From Pelargonium nanum (lineage: Eukaryota; Streptophyta; Magnoliopsida; Geraniales; Geraniaceae): DNA of 26,888 nt. Under the pieces are notes generated by a model, which was not told where the DNA came from, did not search any database, and saw only the letters and a list, made by a program, of their open reading frames with translations. The DNA lies in NCBI GenBank assembly GCA_036897485.1, contig JAYMTF010001048.1:1-26888 (forward strand). The letters are read 5' to 3'. Positions 10,501-19,860 of this stretch are shown piece after piece. Numbering within the stretch: the first letter of the stretch is position 1; every line of letters starts with the position of its first letter. The position numbers were made by a program, and so were the translations under genes.

Positions 10501-11663
10501 AGCTGATGAAGCAAACGCACAATGCTGCCCCTCAAATGATCTAAAGTCCACACCATCAAGAAAATTACCACAATTTTTGCAAGAAGAATGACCTGTCGAG
10601 GGCTTGGCTGGACTTGCATTATAACCAGATTCAGTAAAGTACTCTGGAGATGCAACCCCTTTTACTTCTGTCATGATTTCATCCTTGGGAGGATAAGGCA
10701 TAGAACTCGGATAGGTAAGAGTACATTTAGCCCTGTTTGTGGCATGCAAACCAGGTTCCAAAATTCTAGTAGCCACGTCAATCAAACGGGTTCGAGATGC
10801 ATTCCTCCCCGAAGAAATCCTCGGACTCTTAACTGGAGAAGCAAGTTTTGGATGATGATGCTTTCGTGATCGTGACAAAACATTCTTAATCTGAAATGCC
10901 TCAGCACCAAACCTCGTCACTGCCTGTCTCTCATATGGTCCCGTCTTCTGAAGCTTCTGAGGTCTCGACTCAACCTTCAAACTTCCCTTCTCCAAGCTGA
11001 AATCTTCTTTACCAGACACATCATGGTTGCCCACAAAACTCTTCTTCCCATCATCAACAGATTCCGGCACCGAAGCCTTCTTCGGCTTCTCTCTAGACGC
11101 GGCCGGCATGGATTCAAGACCCATTAGCCTGGCAACCAAACTTGGAGATTTCATTTCATGCCTTTGCTCTGAATCAATCCCATTTTTCTTCAAATGTGGG
11201 AAACCCCCATTATTCTCATCAGCAATCTATCACATCCACACACAAACAAGCAAACCAAAAAATGTAAACAACAGAAAAACATGCAAGATAAGCAATAAAT
11301 GCAAGCAAATCAGAAAAGCAAAAGTTCCAATTTTAGAAATGTAAATCACTTACCAAATGAAGCTTGGCCTTGGGCATCTTCTCATCTCCTCCAAATTTCT
11401 TTGCAGCTTGCTTTGCCCGAGCTGCAAGATCAACGTGTTTCAAAACAAAAATCTAGCAATCTTACATTTTTCACACACAAAACAGAAAGAGACTAATTAC
11501 CTGGAGGAAGCAATTTCTTAGAGAAAAGCTTCTTCTTGGCGAATCTGCGGTTCCAGTCGAAGAGCTGAAAGAAAATGCCGACACAACCTCCGCTCCTCTG
11601 AGTCTGAGGCCGCTTTTCTGTAATCGCCAAACACGTCGTCGCCTTCTCTCCCGACTCGCTCAT
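7591..11663 (-). CDS. TRM (TON1-recruiting motif)/LONGIFOLIA-family protein, DUF3741 + DUF4378
   Basis: A large plant protein of the family that recruits TON1/TON2-PP2A complexes to cortical microtubules and influences cell elongation and division-plane choice. Inferred exons in transcript order are 11663-11501, 11421-11354, 11226-9373, 8750-8624 and 8285-7591, giving 968 residues with all phases consistent. Residues 25-54 (GGCVGIFFQLFDWNRRFAKK onward) match the N-terminus of the TRM13/14/15/33-like subgroup. SPSLVARLMGLESMP (104-118) is the DUF3741 motif. The middle (120-690) is long, Ser/Arg/Lys-rich and disordered, with several short basic SPVK/RSRK stretches. SPGSVLEASFSNDSCFSSS (714-732) is a conserved family block. 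DUF4378 covers ~775-965 and ends EIDRYILQKLVEEIVLDL, the C-terminal TON1-binding type motif. Subgroup assignment is from memory of family motifs. The third-exon frame stays open 43 codons into intron 3. Intron 4 is mostly a MITE. Confidence 0.9.
8383..8609. mobile_element. Stowaway-like MITE in TRM intron 4
   Basis: This 227 bp element has terminal inverted repeats, with CTCCGTCCCAAAATGAGTG at the left and the complement of TTCCGTCTGTCTCAGTG at the right. The arms agree at roughly two thirds of 30 positions and are flanked by TA on both sides (8381-8382 and 8610-8611). The CTCCGTCCCA end and the internal AATTTGTCCCAAAACAAGTGTC-like block are typical of Stowaway (Tc1/mariner-related) MITEs. 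It fills about two thirds of the 338 bp intron, and its right end is 12 nt from the donor site of the preceding exon. It has no coding capacity. Confidence 0.8.
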
Positions 11664-12400
11664 TTCTCTGCTATTCAGCGACCAAACACAATACTACACA
11701 ATCGAATCGTAAAAAGCTAGCACCTTTCAAATTCTAGAGCTGGAAATAAGAAAACCCCTAAATTTTTCGAACCCAGCATAGTTGAAACTCAAAGACCCAG
11801 TTTCACTTTCTATCCATAGAACAAAACCCACAATCCGAAACAAGCAAAAAAAGCTGCAAGGCAAAAACCCAGATGGAAAGCTTAATCACCAATCGAGACG
11901 GAGAAGAATAGACCGCACAAACCATAACGGCATGCGTGAAATAGAAACTTTATTTTGTCTCCATCTCTGCAAAAACTCTGAGATAGATAGCAACTCCTGA
12001 GAAAATGGTCACAAGCCCACAGAGCCGAAAACAGCAAAAATGCTGAAAGTGGAGCCAATGTAAATTGTATCTGCTCGTCTTCACGCAAAGAAAAGACAGA
12101 TTCTTCTTCTCCTTCTTCTGTTCAAAAGAAAAAGAGAAGAAACTGAAACAGTAGAAGCGAAGACCAACGAAGAAGACGATGATGATGATGATGATGATAT
12201 AATTCGATGGAGGAGATCAAAAGGCGATGCGAGAAATGGACAGAACAGAGCAGAAAGCGAATATTTGCGCGATTCGATTCGACGTTTCGTGAGAGTCTCG
12301 AGAAGAGAAAGTGAAGAAGGTGGAGGAGGCTGTGATTCGCAGCCAAAACCAAAAGAGAAGGGTCTCTCAGCTGTCAAAGAGACTGACGGGAGTGAGGTGT
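11664..12400 (-). promoter_or_regulatory. 5' leader and proximal promoter of the TRM gene
   Basis: Read on the minus strand, ~12380-12080 is rich in CT and TC runs, typical of a plant 5' leader, and includes an (ATC)7 run. A short upstream reading frame (ATG at 11933, 15 codons, stop at 11886-11888) would precede the main start unless this part is intron. No clear TATA box was recognised. The transcription start is unknown. Confidence 0.4.
12178..12198. repeat. (GAT)7 microsatellite
   Basis: Seven perfect GAT units (ATC on the transcribed strand) lie in the presumed TRM leader. They are likely length-polymorphic. Confidence 0.9.
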
Positions 12401-13691
12401 GCGCAGGTTAAGCTAGTAGGGCCCCACGCGCACGGGAGCAGTATTCAATGGTCAGTTAAATTGAAGGTTACTGTCCGTACTGGTAGTAATTGAAAAGAAA
12501 CATAACAATGAATTTAGGCAAAGAGAATTTCTTGCAAAAATTGGAATTGGTAACAACCAAAATTATATCACATCCATAAAATTGAATTGTTGCTTGGATT
12601 CAACATGAGGGTGGCTACGAGTGATGGTATAATTTTTTTTTTTCTTATAATGAGTTCAAACTATCTTACATTTAATTTAGTTAAAAAAAGTAATCATTGA
12701 GATTTAGGACATCTTTTAAGGGTCTAGGTATCTTTTACAAGTTTCTATAAAAGTTTTAATATTTTTAAGGACTCATTTTTTATCTTAATGTATTAGACAC
12801 ATTCAATGTGAATGGTTTAAGACTATACATAATGACTTTCTCAAAGTAAAATTTGAAACTGTACATTGTATGTAATAAGTTGCATGTTACACAACAACTA
12901 AATATAAGAGGATATAAATAGAATATATCTCAAGTCTTTAAACTTCAACATCAAACAAATAACATTTAAATGTAAACTACATGATAACGTCACTTTGTAT
13001 GCAAAGTTTTGAAAGAAAAAAAAAACACTATCATTTGAAAATTAGTCGATTTTTAATTTTCTGTAATATTTAAGAATAAAGTAATTGGAAAATTAGATAT
13101 AAATTTACTTACTAATCACTTAGAACGTGTGAATTTTAAAAAATTTATTTAGTTGTAAGGGGGTTTAAGTTGTTAGTTTTATGCTCATCAAAAGTCAAAA
13201 GTAGTCGTCACTTCCACTACGAGCTCCATGTTATGCGGTTGTTGTTCAAATATCATTTCACAAGTTGTCCAACGTGACTATATTTCAACATTGTTTGTCC
13301 GTTTTTTACGATATTGAATTTAGGTTTCACACAAACATACGTTTTAGGGTTGTGGTTCACCTTCTTCTCATTGTCGTTGTTTTTGATACAGAGGTATATA
13401 TTTAATTGTTCTTTAAAATTTAATATTTAAAAAACTGTCATTAAATCGTTTGATGATAAAATGTCACTACTTTTCGATTATACTTTTTTAAAGTACAATA
13501 TTTATTACTAAAATTAATTATAATTAATGAAGAAAAAAAGAATCCCAACAATGATTTATATGTTGAGACTTCCAGCAAATAAATCAAGACCAATGAGGTG
13601 ATGACACCTCATCAGTTAACATTTATATCAGCCCCAATGAATTTGTGCGCGCGGAGCACCCGTACAAATTTATTTCGTATGTGTCTCGACA
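12401..13691. other. intergenic, no gene seen
   Basis: AT-rich sequence upstream of the TRM gene, without a recognised gene. Two small inverted repeats stand near its right end: ATGAGGTG/CACCTCAT (13593-13600 and 13605-13612, 4 nt loop) and AATTTGT/ACAAATT (13640-13646 and 13664-13670) around a GC-rich loop. They may be remnants of older mobile elements. Confidence 0.5.
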
Positions 13692-13942
13692 AATCACTAC
13701 ATGAAATTTCATTTTTCGCGACAGCGTATTTTGTCACCCAAACTCTTATTTTGTCGCCAAAAGTCAGTAATTGTTGTCGCGGAAAATCTCCAAGCGCACG
13801 ACAAAAAAGAACTTGTCACGAAAGCACTGCTTTGTCCGACAAAAAAGTTGTTGTCGAAAGTCCAAATTTTCACCATTAATTATTCAGCTTTTATCCAAGT
13901 CAGCCCATTATCCGCAATTTTTAAGTTAAACACTTAAACTCG

Positions 13943-14937
13943 GGGTAATTACAGATGTACCACTTATGGTAAGCTTCCTTTTCAGTTGGCACCCCTGAAT
14001 TAGGTTTTGCAACTTCGGCATACCCTGTTTTTATTTCGAGATGTTTCCGTCTGTAACTCCGTCAGTTAGTTGCTTAAAATACTAATCTACCCCTAGCATC
14101 TAATTTAACCAAAAGAAACCCTAATTCTCAAAACTCACCATTTTTCTCAGTCGCTCAACCTTCCTCCCACGCACAACGACGACGCCGGCACGACGACGAC
14201 GCCAGAAACCTACCCGTGCCCGCTCGCCCCTTTCTCTTTCTACACAAACAGAACTGCGGAGCGTTGTCGCCGGAAATCCGCTTTGCTGTGGGGCTTGAGA
14301 TTTCCTCTACTACGATTGGCCCATCTCCAGCGAGAATAGACAGAGAGTACTAGTGAAAGAGAGTAGATAGTGTTCGAGCTTACGGCAAGGCGGAGAGCTG
14401 TTTGTGGAGATTGATGATGGTGGAAAATTTCTCATGTTGTTTCTGTTTATGCTTGATGGAAAATTCCTCTTGTTGTTTCTGTGTATGCTTGATGGCTCTA
14501 TGAGGTTAGTGGCCTTGTAATGCTTCAAAGATAGTTTATTTCATTTTAATTTATTTTACTTAATTTCATAAATGGAGGTCTTGATCTATGTTTGGTTGAA
14601 CTTAGTTGCTTTTTTATGTGGTATTGATTTTGTTAATCATGGAAAATGGTATGTTAAAACCCACCATTCACGTTTCAAGTTTCCGGCAAAACTCTGCAGA
14701 ATCCGGCGAAACTTTGCAGATTCGGCGACATGAAAAAGAAGAAGACCAAAGCTAAGGGCAATTATGTCATTTAGAAAAAAAATTGAACATGTGCACGACA
14801 CATGATACACTTTATATTCTAAATAACTGACATAATGAACTAAAAATACCATATGGTAGTTCAAAGTTGCAAAACTTAATTCAGGTAAGCCAACTGAAAA
14901 GGAAGCTGACCATAAGGGGTACATCTAGTAATTACCC
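13943..14937. mobile_element. non-autonomous Mutator-like element (MULE)
   Basis: This 995 bp element has long terminal inverted repeats, 13943-14015 and 14864-14937, beginning GGGTAATTAC and matching at roughly 90 percent over ~74 bp. The flanks TTAAACTCG (13934-13942) and TTAAACTCT (14938-14946) give an 8-9 bp direct duplication, fitting Mutator superfamily insertion. No transposase frame is present. The interior has a GC-rich part (14150-14290, GACGACGCCGGCACGACG type) unlike the flanks, which may be captured host sequence. It lies inside the CACTA-type element. Confidence 0.8.
14423..14494. repeat. 36 bp tandem duplication inside the MULE
   Basis: Two adjacent 36 bp units (14423-14458 and 14459-14494) differ at three positions. 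Each runs from GAAAATT to GCTTGATG. The duplication is internal to the Mutator-like element and probably arose by slippage or unequal exchange. Confidence 0.85.
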
Positions 14938-14997
14938 TTAAACTCTTAACAACAACTTATTTTTTCTTGTTATCAAAAGTAATTTTTTTTAGTGAAT

Positions 14998-17150
14998 AAA
15001 TGATTACTTAGATTTTGAGCACTCATTAATAAATGTACAAACTATAGTACAAAGTTAAATAAATTATTTTCAGCAATTTCTTAATTTAGCGGACCCAACT
15101 TCATAATTTATATGAAATGAAGCTAGTACTACAGTATTATTTTCCCTCGGAATACGTTAGTTAGAGGAAAATAATTGCGTATAAATAGGGACAAAATCCA
15201 AAACGGAGAGTAGAAAATCGAGGTTTGGACCGTTTGAGTTGGTTGTGTCTGCTGTCGTGCTGGGTCCGCTCTACGTCTGTCGGCTGCTCCTGCTCCTGCT
15301 CCTCCTATGCTGCCTGTGGGACCCTCTCTACTTTTTCAAATATCTCTTCCTTTTTACCACTCGCCTTGTTACGCGCAATGCTCTACACTCGCTCCCCTCA
15401 ACTCACACGTCACCACAATGGAGCTTTTGTAATGCAATTCTCGAAATAAGCACACGTGACTACGTGATTTGCTGTGAAGCATGAACCCGGCATACGAGGA
15501 CAGTGTTGTCCATATTTGTTGTGGATAATTCAAGTTTCTTAGATTAGTGGAGTCTTGTTGAGTGTTGACCACCCCAATAATACAAAATTTAGCATTATAA
15601 TAATATCTTAATTTTGTCTTTGTTCGTCTCAAGTCTCAACAAGACAACTATTATTGCATTTTTATTTAATTCTTTTATTGCTAGGAATTTCTGTGAATCA
15701 AGGTCATCATTTCTTTTGGCACAACCAAACATGATTAAATAATGTAAGCCATTAAAAGAGTAGTTATCATGTGACAACTTTGTTATACAATTGTATTAAA
15801 TACAATAATAGATAAATGAATGTGCTGAAAAAATTTCAGCCAAGATTCAATTGGACCAAATTGTGCTTGCGCGCACACACAAATAAATTTGTGAATTAAT
15901 TGATAACTTTGATTCTTTCTCAATCTCATATTGAATGTGAATTTTAATGCTGGCGTGCTGATATACACTGAAAATATATTCTCTTTCGCAAGAAAATGGA
16001 TTGAGTAAGAACTAATATAAATCAGTGCAATAGATTTATAGTTATTGATAGACAAAATCAACAAAATCATTTCCATCAAATGAGAAGGAAAATAAAGTAT
16101 CATTAATATATAAATTAAACAATTAAATAACAAGTATGTGAGTGTGCGACATGACAAAAACTACCGAAAAGACTGAGAGAAACATTCCTCCAGCCATTCT
16201 ACAATAAAGGCTAATGGCTACAAGGATGAGAGGAAATTAATACCAACCTACAAATGTCCTCTCCCAACACATGTTAATACCATTCAAACCATCAACAATA
16301 TTCAATGCCCTTTATGACATTCAATCTAGCTAATTCCATCAACTACACATAATAGCAATAAAAATTGTATAGCCTTTATATAAAAAGACATGAAGTTTCT
16401 TCCATTCTCACTATGAAATTTCATGCTAACACATTTCAATGATGGTACGTTTTTTAAACATTTTTTTGTGTAAGATGTAGTTTCGTTCTAGTGTATATGA
16501 AGTATATAAAGTGTTCAGATGAGTGTTTGATATATAACCATGACTTAAAACTTCTAATCTCGTATATATATGACATTTTAACTTTTAACGGGAATGAACT
16601 CTTATCTTTACATATAAGTTAACTCGCATAAAAAATGGGAACGAGAGCTTTCTATGTGTCCATCTAACATTACGAAAAAAGCAATAAATATCAATGATAT
16701 ATTCACCTAAGTAAATAAATTATTGGCATATCTCACTTTAGTAGTAAACAATTTGATATGGTGGTGGGTGCAATAAGTTGGTGCACATGTGACTTGTTTG
16801 ATCCATCGATCATGTGTCACTTTTGTCCTGTTCACGGGAGAGGTGGAGAGCATAGTACTACAATTGGAGAAACAAACAACAAATTATTGACGAGAGCCAC
16901 TATTTGTATACATATCCAATAGCTCTTGAAAACGATTTTTGGAGTCGCAACAATGCAAGTTTCTGTTCTACTTTATGTTCTTTTTCCATTTTCAGTAAAA
17001 TCTCATTTGCTCCATCATTATCAACACAGTATCAGCATGATTCTTGATGAGATAGATCATTCAATTTTTACTATTGTACATTTGTACTGTGCTTTATCAA
17101 CAGTGACTCTATGAAGTAAGAATCCTAACGGTTGTTTTTTTGAATGTTAA
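14998..17150. other. intergenic, with an isolated TATA-like core promoter
   Basis: AT-rich with no supported gene. A good TATA box, TATAAATAG (15180-15188), is followed by a GC-richer stretch (15225-15420) with a CTGCTC repeat. The frames there open at TTG, not ATG, and code for Leu/Cys-rich sequence without a motif. Beyond ~15500 the DNA is uniformly AT-rich. Confidence 0.4.
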
Positions 17151-17152
17151 AA

Positions 17153-17262
17153 GGCCCAACAAGAAACCATGCAAAGCCCAAAAGTGCTTTCTAATTGGCC
17201 TACATGTTGCCATGTCCAGGCCCATTTCCATATAAAAAGCAGATCATTTGTGTCCAAGCCCA
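17153..17262 (+). promoter_or_regulatory. promoter-like segment without an assigned gene
   Basis: Four (A/G)GCCCA boxes lie within 110 bp: 17153-17158, 17175-17180, 17219-17224 and 17257-17262. A TATA-like TATAAAA is at 17231-17237, just right of the third box. This is the same box type as in the PTH promoter. The only nearby frame (from ATG 17169, 97 codons) looks random, so any transcript would be non-coding or belong to a lost gene. Confidence 0.35.
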
Positions 17263-18440
17263 TCAATATGAGAAATGAGTTGCAAAATTACCTTACAGAC
17301 CAACTCTTGAACCCTTTTTTACTTTTGTTAGAGTTTGTCTCTCACGTGCAACTCTTGCAACACAGCGTAAAAAGCATTGAGATATGTATTTTGTATTATT
17401 TTATTATTAATTTACTAACTCCAATGTACCTTTTATATTTTAAAGTAAAAGAAATAATATAATAATACAAAACTCAAACTTCAATGTTCTTTAACTTGTG
17501 CATGTGTTGCGTAAGTTAGATAAATCATTTATCTTAACCTCTTGTTTGTCATTCAACCTTTATTTACACCTTTTTTTTTGCATTGTTTATAAGGTCTAGA
17601 ATCCACAGCCAGCCAGGGAAATAAAATCAATTTTATTTGGAACAACATTTAGGCATGGTTCATGTTGCCTACTTCAAAAATCTAAAGAAATATTTAAAAA
17701 ATAAATTGTTTGATAAAAATATCCAAATGTAAGAGTGAAATTATAAAATTTCTAACTATACTAAGGTGTATATATATCTCGGTTAGGATAATAAAATATT
17801 TCATTAAGAAATTATTGTTTATATATACGGATTGATCCGTATAAAATATGTATCAGTCAATAGTTATCAAATCTATTGATCTAAACGGTCGACTATTTAG
17901 CCATCAACCGTAATAAAAATAAGAGGAAAACAATGATAGATCTTCCACATGAGTTGTTGTGGGAGATGCATAGAGCACCAAGCTTTTGTGGCAAGAATTC
18001 ATGCTAGAGCTATTGTACAAGTTTATTGTCTAAAGACATATGACACTCTAGGAGTCTTGTAGATCTATCTACCAAACAAACACTTTTGTACTTCTACACA
18101 AGGATTGTTGTTTAGACTTTAGACAATGTTTTAAAGAGACAACCACCCACCATGCAAGCTTCTTTCAAGTGCCTTTAATTTATCCCATCTATAGCACCAT
18201 TCATGCCCTCTGGTGGTTGTATTTAATTTTCATAAACTAAAGTGAACTACTCTGTGAATTATGAGCCAATAACTCATGAAACACACCACCAACCAAACAA
18301 TTATTTATTTAAATGTAGCCAACCTCCTACCACTAGAAGCTAATTGTAGTAACATTATTATGATCAATAACAGAATGCAACAACCAATACGAATGAATCT
18401 TTCTTGTCATCTTATGCTTCAAAGCATGTGCACTAATTAA
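17263..18440. other. intergenic, no gene seen
   Basis: AT-rich DNA with no supported gene. It contains a perfect 9 bp inverted repeat, TATACGGAT and ATCCGTATA (17824-17832 and 17835-17843), separated by two bases. Confidence 0.5.
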
Positions 18441-18992
18441 TCAATTATTCTTAAACTCTATTTTGCTACATTGCAAAAATCGCTTCGAATACGACCGACT
18501 GAAGCGAAATAGTAACACAATACAGACACACAACATAGTTGTGCGGGTTTTATTTGTTGGTATTCTAAGGTTATTTTTAGTTAGACATCTGTTTTAAATT
18601 GTAAATTGCAATTATAAGATAATCTATAAACATGATTTCTTTAATCGGCTTTCAATTCTTCTTTAACTCTATCTTGCTACATTCAAGGTTTTTAGTAACT
18701 TATTTTTTTCGAGTTTCCTCTCATTTTTAGTTTTATTTCTTTTGCAAAGTATAGATGGACATATTTTGCTTTCAAATTCTTATATGGATGTAGGGACAAA
18801 AAAGTGGGCAACATTAATTAAATCACTTGAAATTCAACCTATTGAAGCGAAACGGTAAAACAATACAGTATTTTGAGGACAGTTTAAACTTCTAAATCGT
18901 CGTTTGAAGTAGTCTTTTTCAGTTTCACATCTGTATCTAAATTGTAAAATGCAATTATAAAAAAGTCTATTAACATGGCTTCTCTAATTGGT
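18441..18992. repeat. diverged tandem duplication
   Basis: Two copies lie head to tail: 18441-18650 and 18652-18992. Shared landmarks occur in the same order: TCAATT..CT..TAACTCTAT.TTGCTACATT, then GAAGCGAAA.(C)GGTAA(C)ACAATACAG-like, CATCTGT, AAATTGTAAA.TGCAATTATAA, and CTAT.AACATG..TTCT.TAAT.GG. The second copy has ~130 extra bases after its first landmark. Function is unknown. It lies just downstream of the 3' end of the 202-residue gene. Confidence 0.65.
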
Positions 18993-19062
18993 ATGATCAA
19001 TCAAAATGATATATAATAAGAGTTTCATTTACATTAACGGATAAAAAAACCAGACAAGTTTG

Positions 19063-19671
19063 TTAACGTTTCTTCTTGGTCCTGTCCTTGCCACTGAAAC
19101 AGAGTGAACCAAAACCACACAGATTAGCAATAGGAACATTCAAAACTGGGTTTATCTCAATCCCGCCGCCATAACTACCCTTCTTGTTCTTCGACGGCGC
19201 CGCCTTTTGATGACAACTACTCTTCGCCGGAGCAACCTGCGATTGCTGTTTCTGCGACTGTGACTTCGACAACGGATATTGCTTCGCACAATTATTCGGG
19301 GTCGAACCAGTCGAGTTGCTTTTTGATAAAATATGTAAATTGCAAAATCTCCCGTTACCTGGTTTCTGATTCTTGCAAGATTCTTGATCGTCAAGTAGTG
19401 GATCACACGGCGGATGCGGCGGCGGCGGCGGAGGAAGTGGTTTCTTGATACCGGCGGGGACGATCTTTCCGTCGGAGAAAAGCTCCTCGGCGGAGGACGG
19501 TGGTTCTTGGGTTTCGTAATAGAAAGAGAAGTCGATTGTGGAGGAGAGGGATTGGCGGGGGCGGTGGTCCTGCTCCACCGGAACAATGCCGGAGAAGTTG
19601 TGAGAGAAAGAGATTTTGGGACTGCAAGAACAAGAAGAAGCTTCGCCGGAGCATACCTCAGCAACCGCCAT
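19063..19671 (-). CDS. ELFSxGKI-motif plant protein, 202 aa (left paralogue)
   Basis: Intronless and of unknown biochemical function. Seen in order: SPKISFSHN (17-25), IDFSFYY (46-52), SSAEELFSDGKIVP (59-72), a run of seven prolines (80-86 area), ILSKSNSTGS (114-123), a Gln/Ser/Lys-rich stretch (134-165), INPVLNVPIANLCGFGS (173-189) and a Lys/Arg tail (GKDRTKKKR). The FxF plus ADELFxxGxI arrangement resembles plant membrane-associated kinase regulator (MAKR)-like and related uncharacterised families. A membrane- or kinase-linked role is inference. No signal peptide or membrane segment is present. The start at 19671 lies at the conserved N-terminus; an in-frame extension upstream to 19782 lacks a proper ATG. 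It is a paralogue of the gene at 24747-25487, but has no SFWRFKRSSS block. Confidence 0.85.
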   Translation of the reverse strand: MAVAEVCSGEASSCSCSPKISFSHNFSGIVPVEQDHRPRQSLSSTIDFSFYYETQEPPSSAEELFSDGKIVPAGIKKPLPPPPPPHPPCDPLLDDQESCKNQKPGNGRFCNLHILSKSNSTGSTPNNCAKQYPLSKSQSQKQQSQVAPAKSSCHQKAAPSKNKKGSYGGGIEINPVLNVPIANLCGFGSLCFSGKDRTKKKR

Positions 19672-19860
19672 GGTTCTTGAAGAGTACAACTTGTAAGCAA
19701 TTACTTGAAACTGTTTATAAAGAGTTTCAAGAAAGTGGATTTTTATGGGAAAAGGAAGAGAAATTATTTGCGACGAAGACAAGAAATTAATTGTGAATTT
19801 GGGGAAGACGAAGAGTCGAAATCTAAGGACACCGGAAATGAATATATATGATATGAAAGA
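19672..19860 (-). promoter_or_regulatory. promoter and leader of the 202-residue gene
   Basis: Minus-strand TATA-like sequences are TATATAT at 19842-19849 (about 170 bases from the start codon) and TTTATAAA at 19714-19721 (about 43 bases from it). The distal one leaves a more usual leader length. No other element was recognised. Confidence 0.35.

Larger units (their letters stand above)
13695..14994. mobile_element. non-autonomous CACTA-type element, split by a MULE
   Basis: The left end is CACTACATGAAATTTC. The complement of the right end is CACTAAAAAAAATTAC, agreeing at 12 of 16 positions including CACTA itself. The trinucleotide AAT flanks both ends (13692-13694 and 14995-14997), matching the 3 bp duplication of CACTA (En/Spm) transposons. 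The left ~180 bases hold many short TTGTCG/CGACAA-type motifs in both orientations, as in CACTA subterminal regions. Without the inserted Mutator-like element it is only ~300 bp, so it is a deletion derivative without transposase. Confidence 0.65.

Noticed and set aside
9241-11193. 650-residue minus-strand frame taken as a complete gene
   Set aside because: It is the third exon of the TRM gene plus intron read-through. Splice sites and family motifs place further exons on both sides.
15225-15484. Leu/Cys-rich plus-strand frames after the TATA box at 15180
   Set aside because: They start at TTG, overlap each other in different frames, and reflect the CTGCTC repeat rather than a protein.
16926-17462. 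Two short plus-strand frames near the GCCCA boxes
   Set aside because: One opens at TTG; the other has no motif and random-looking composition in AT-rich DNA.
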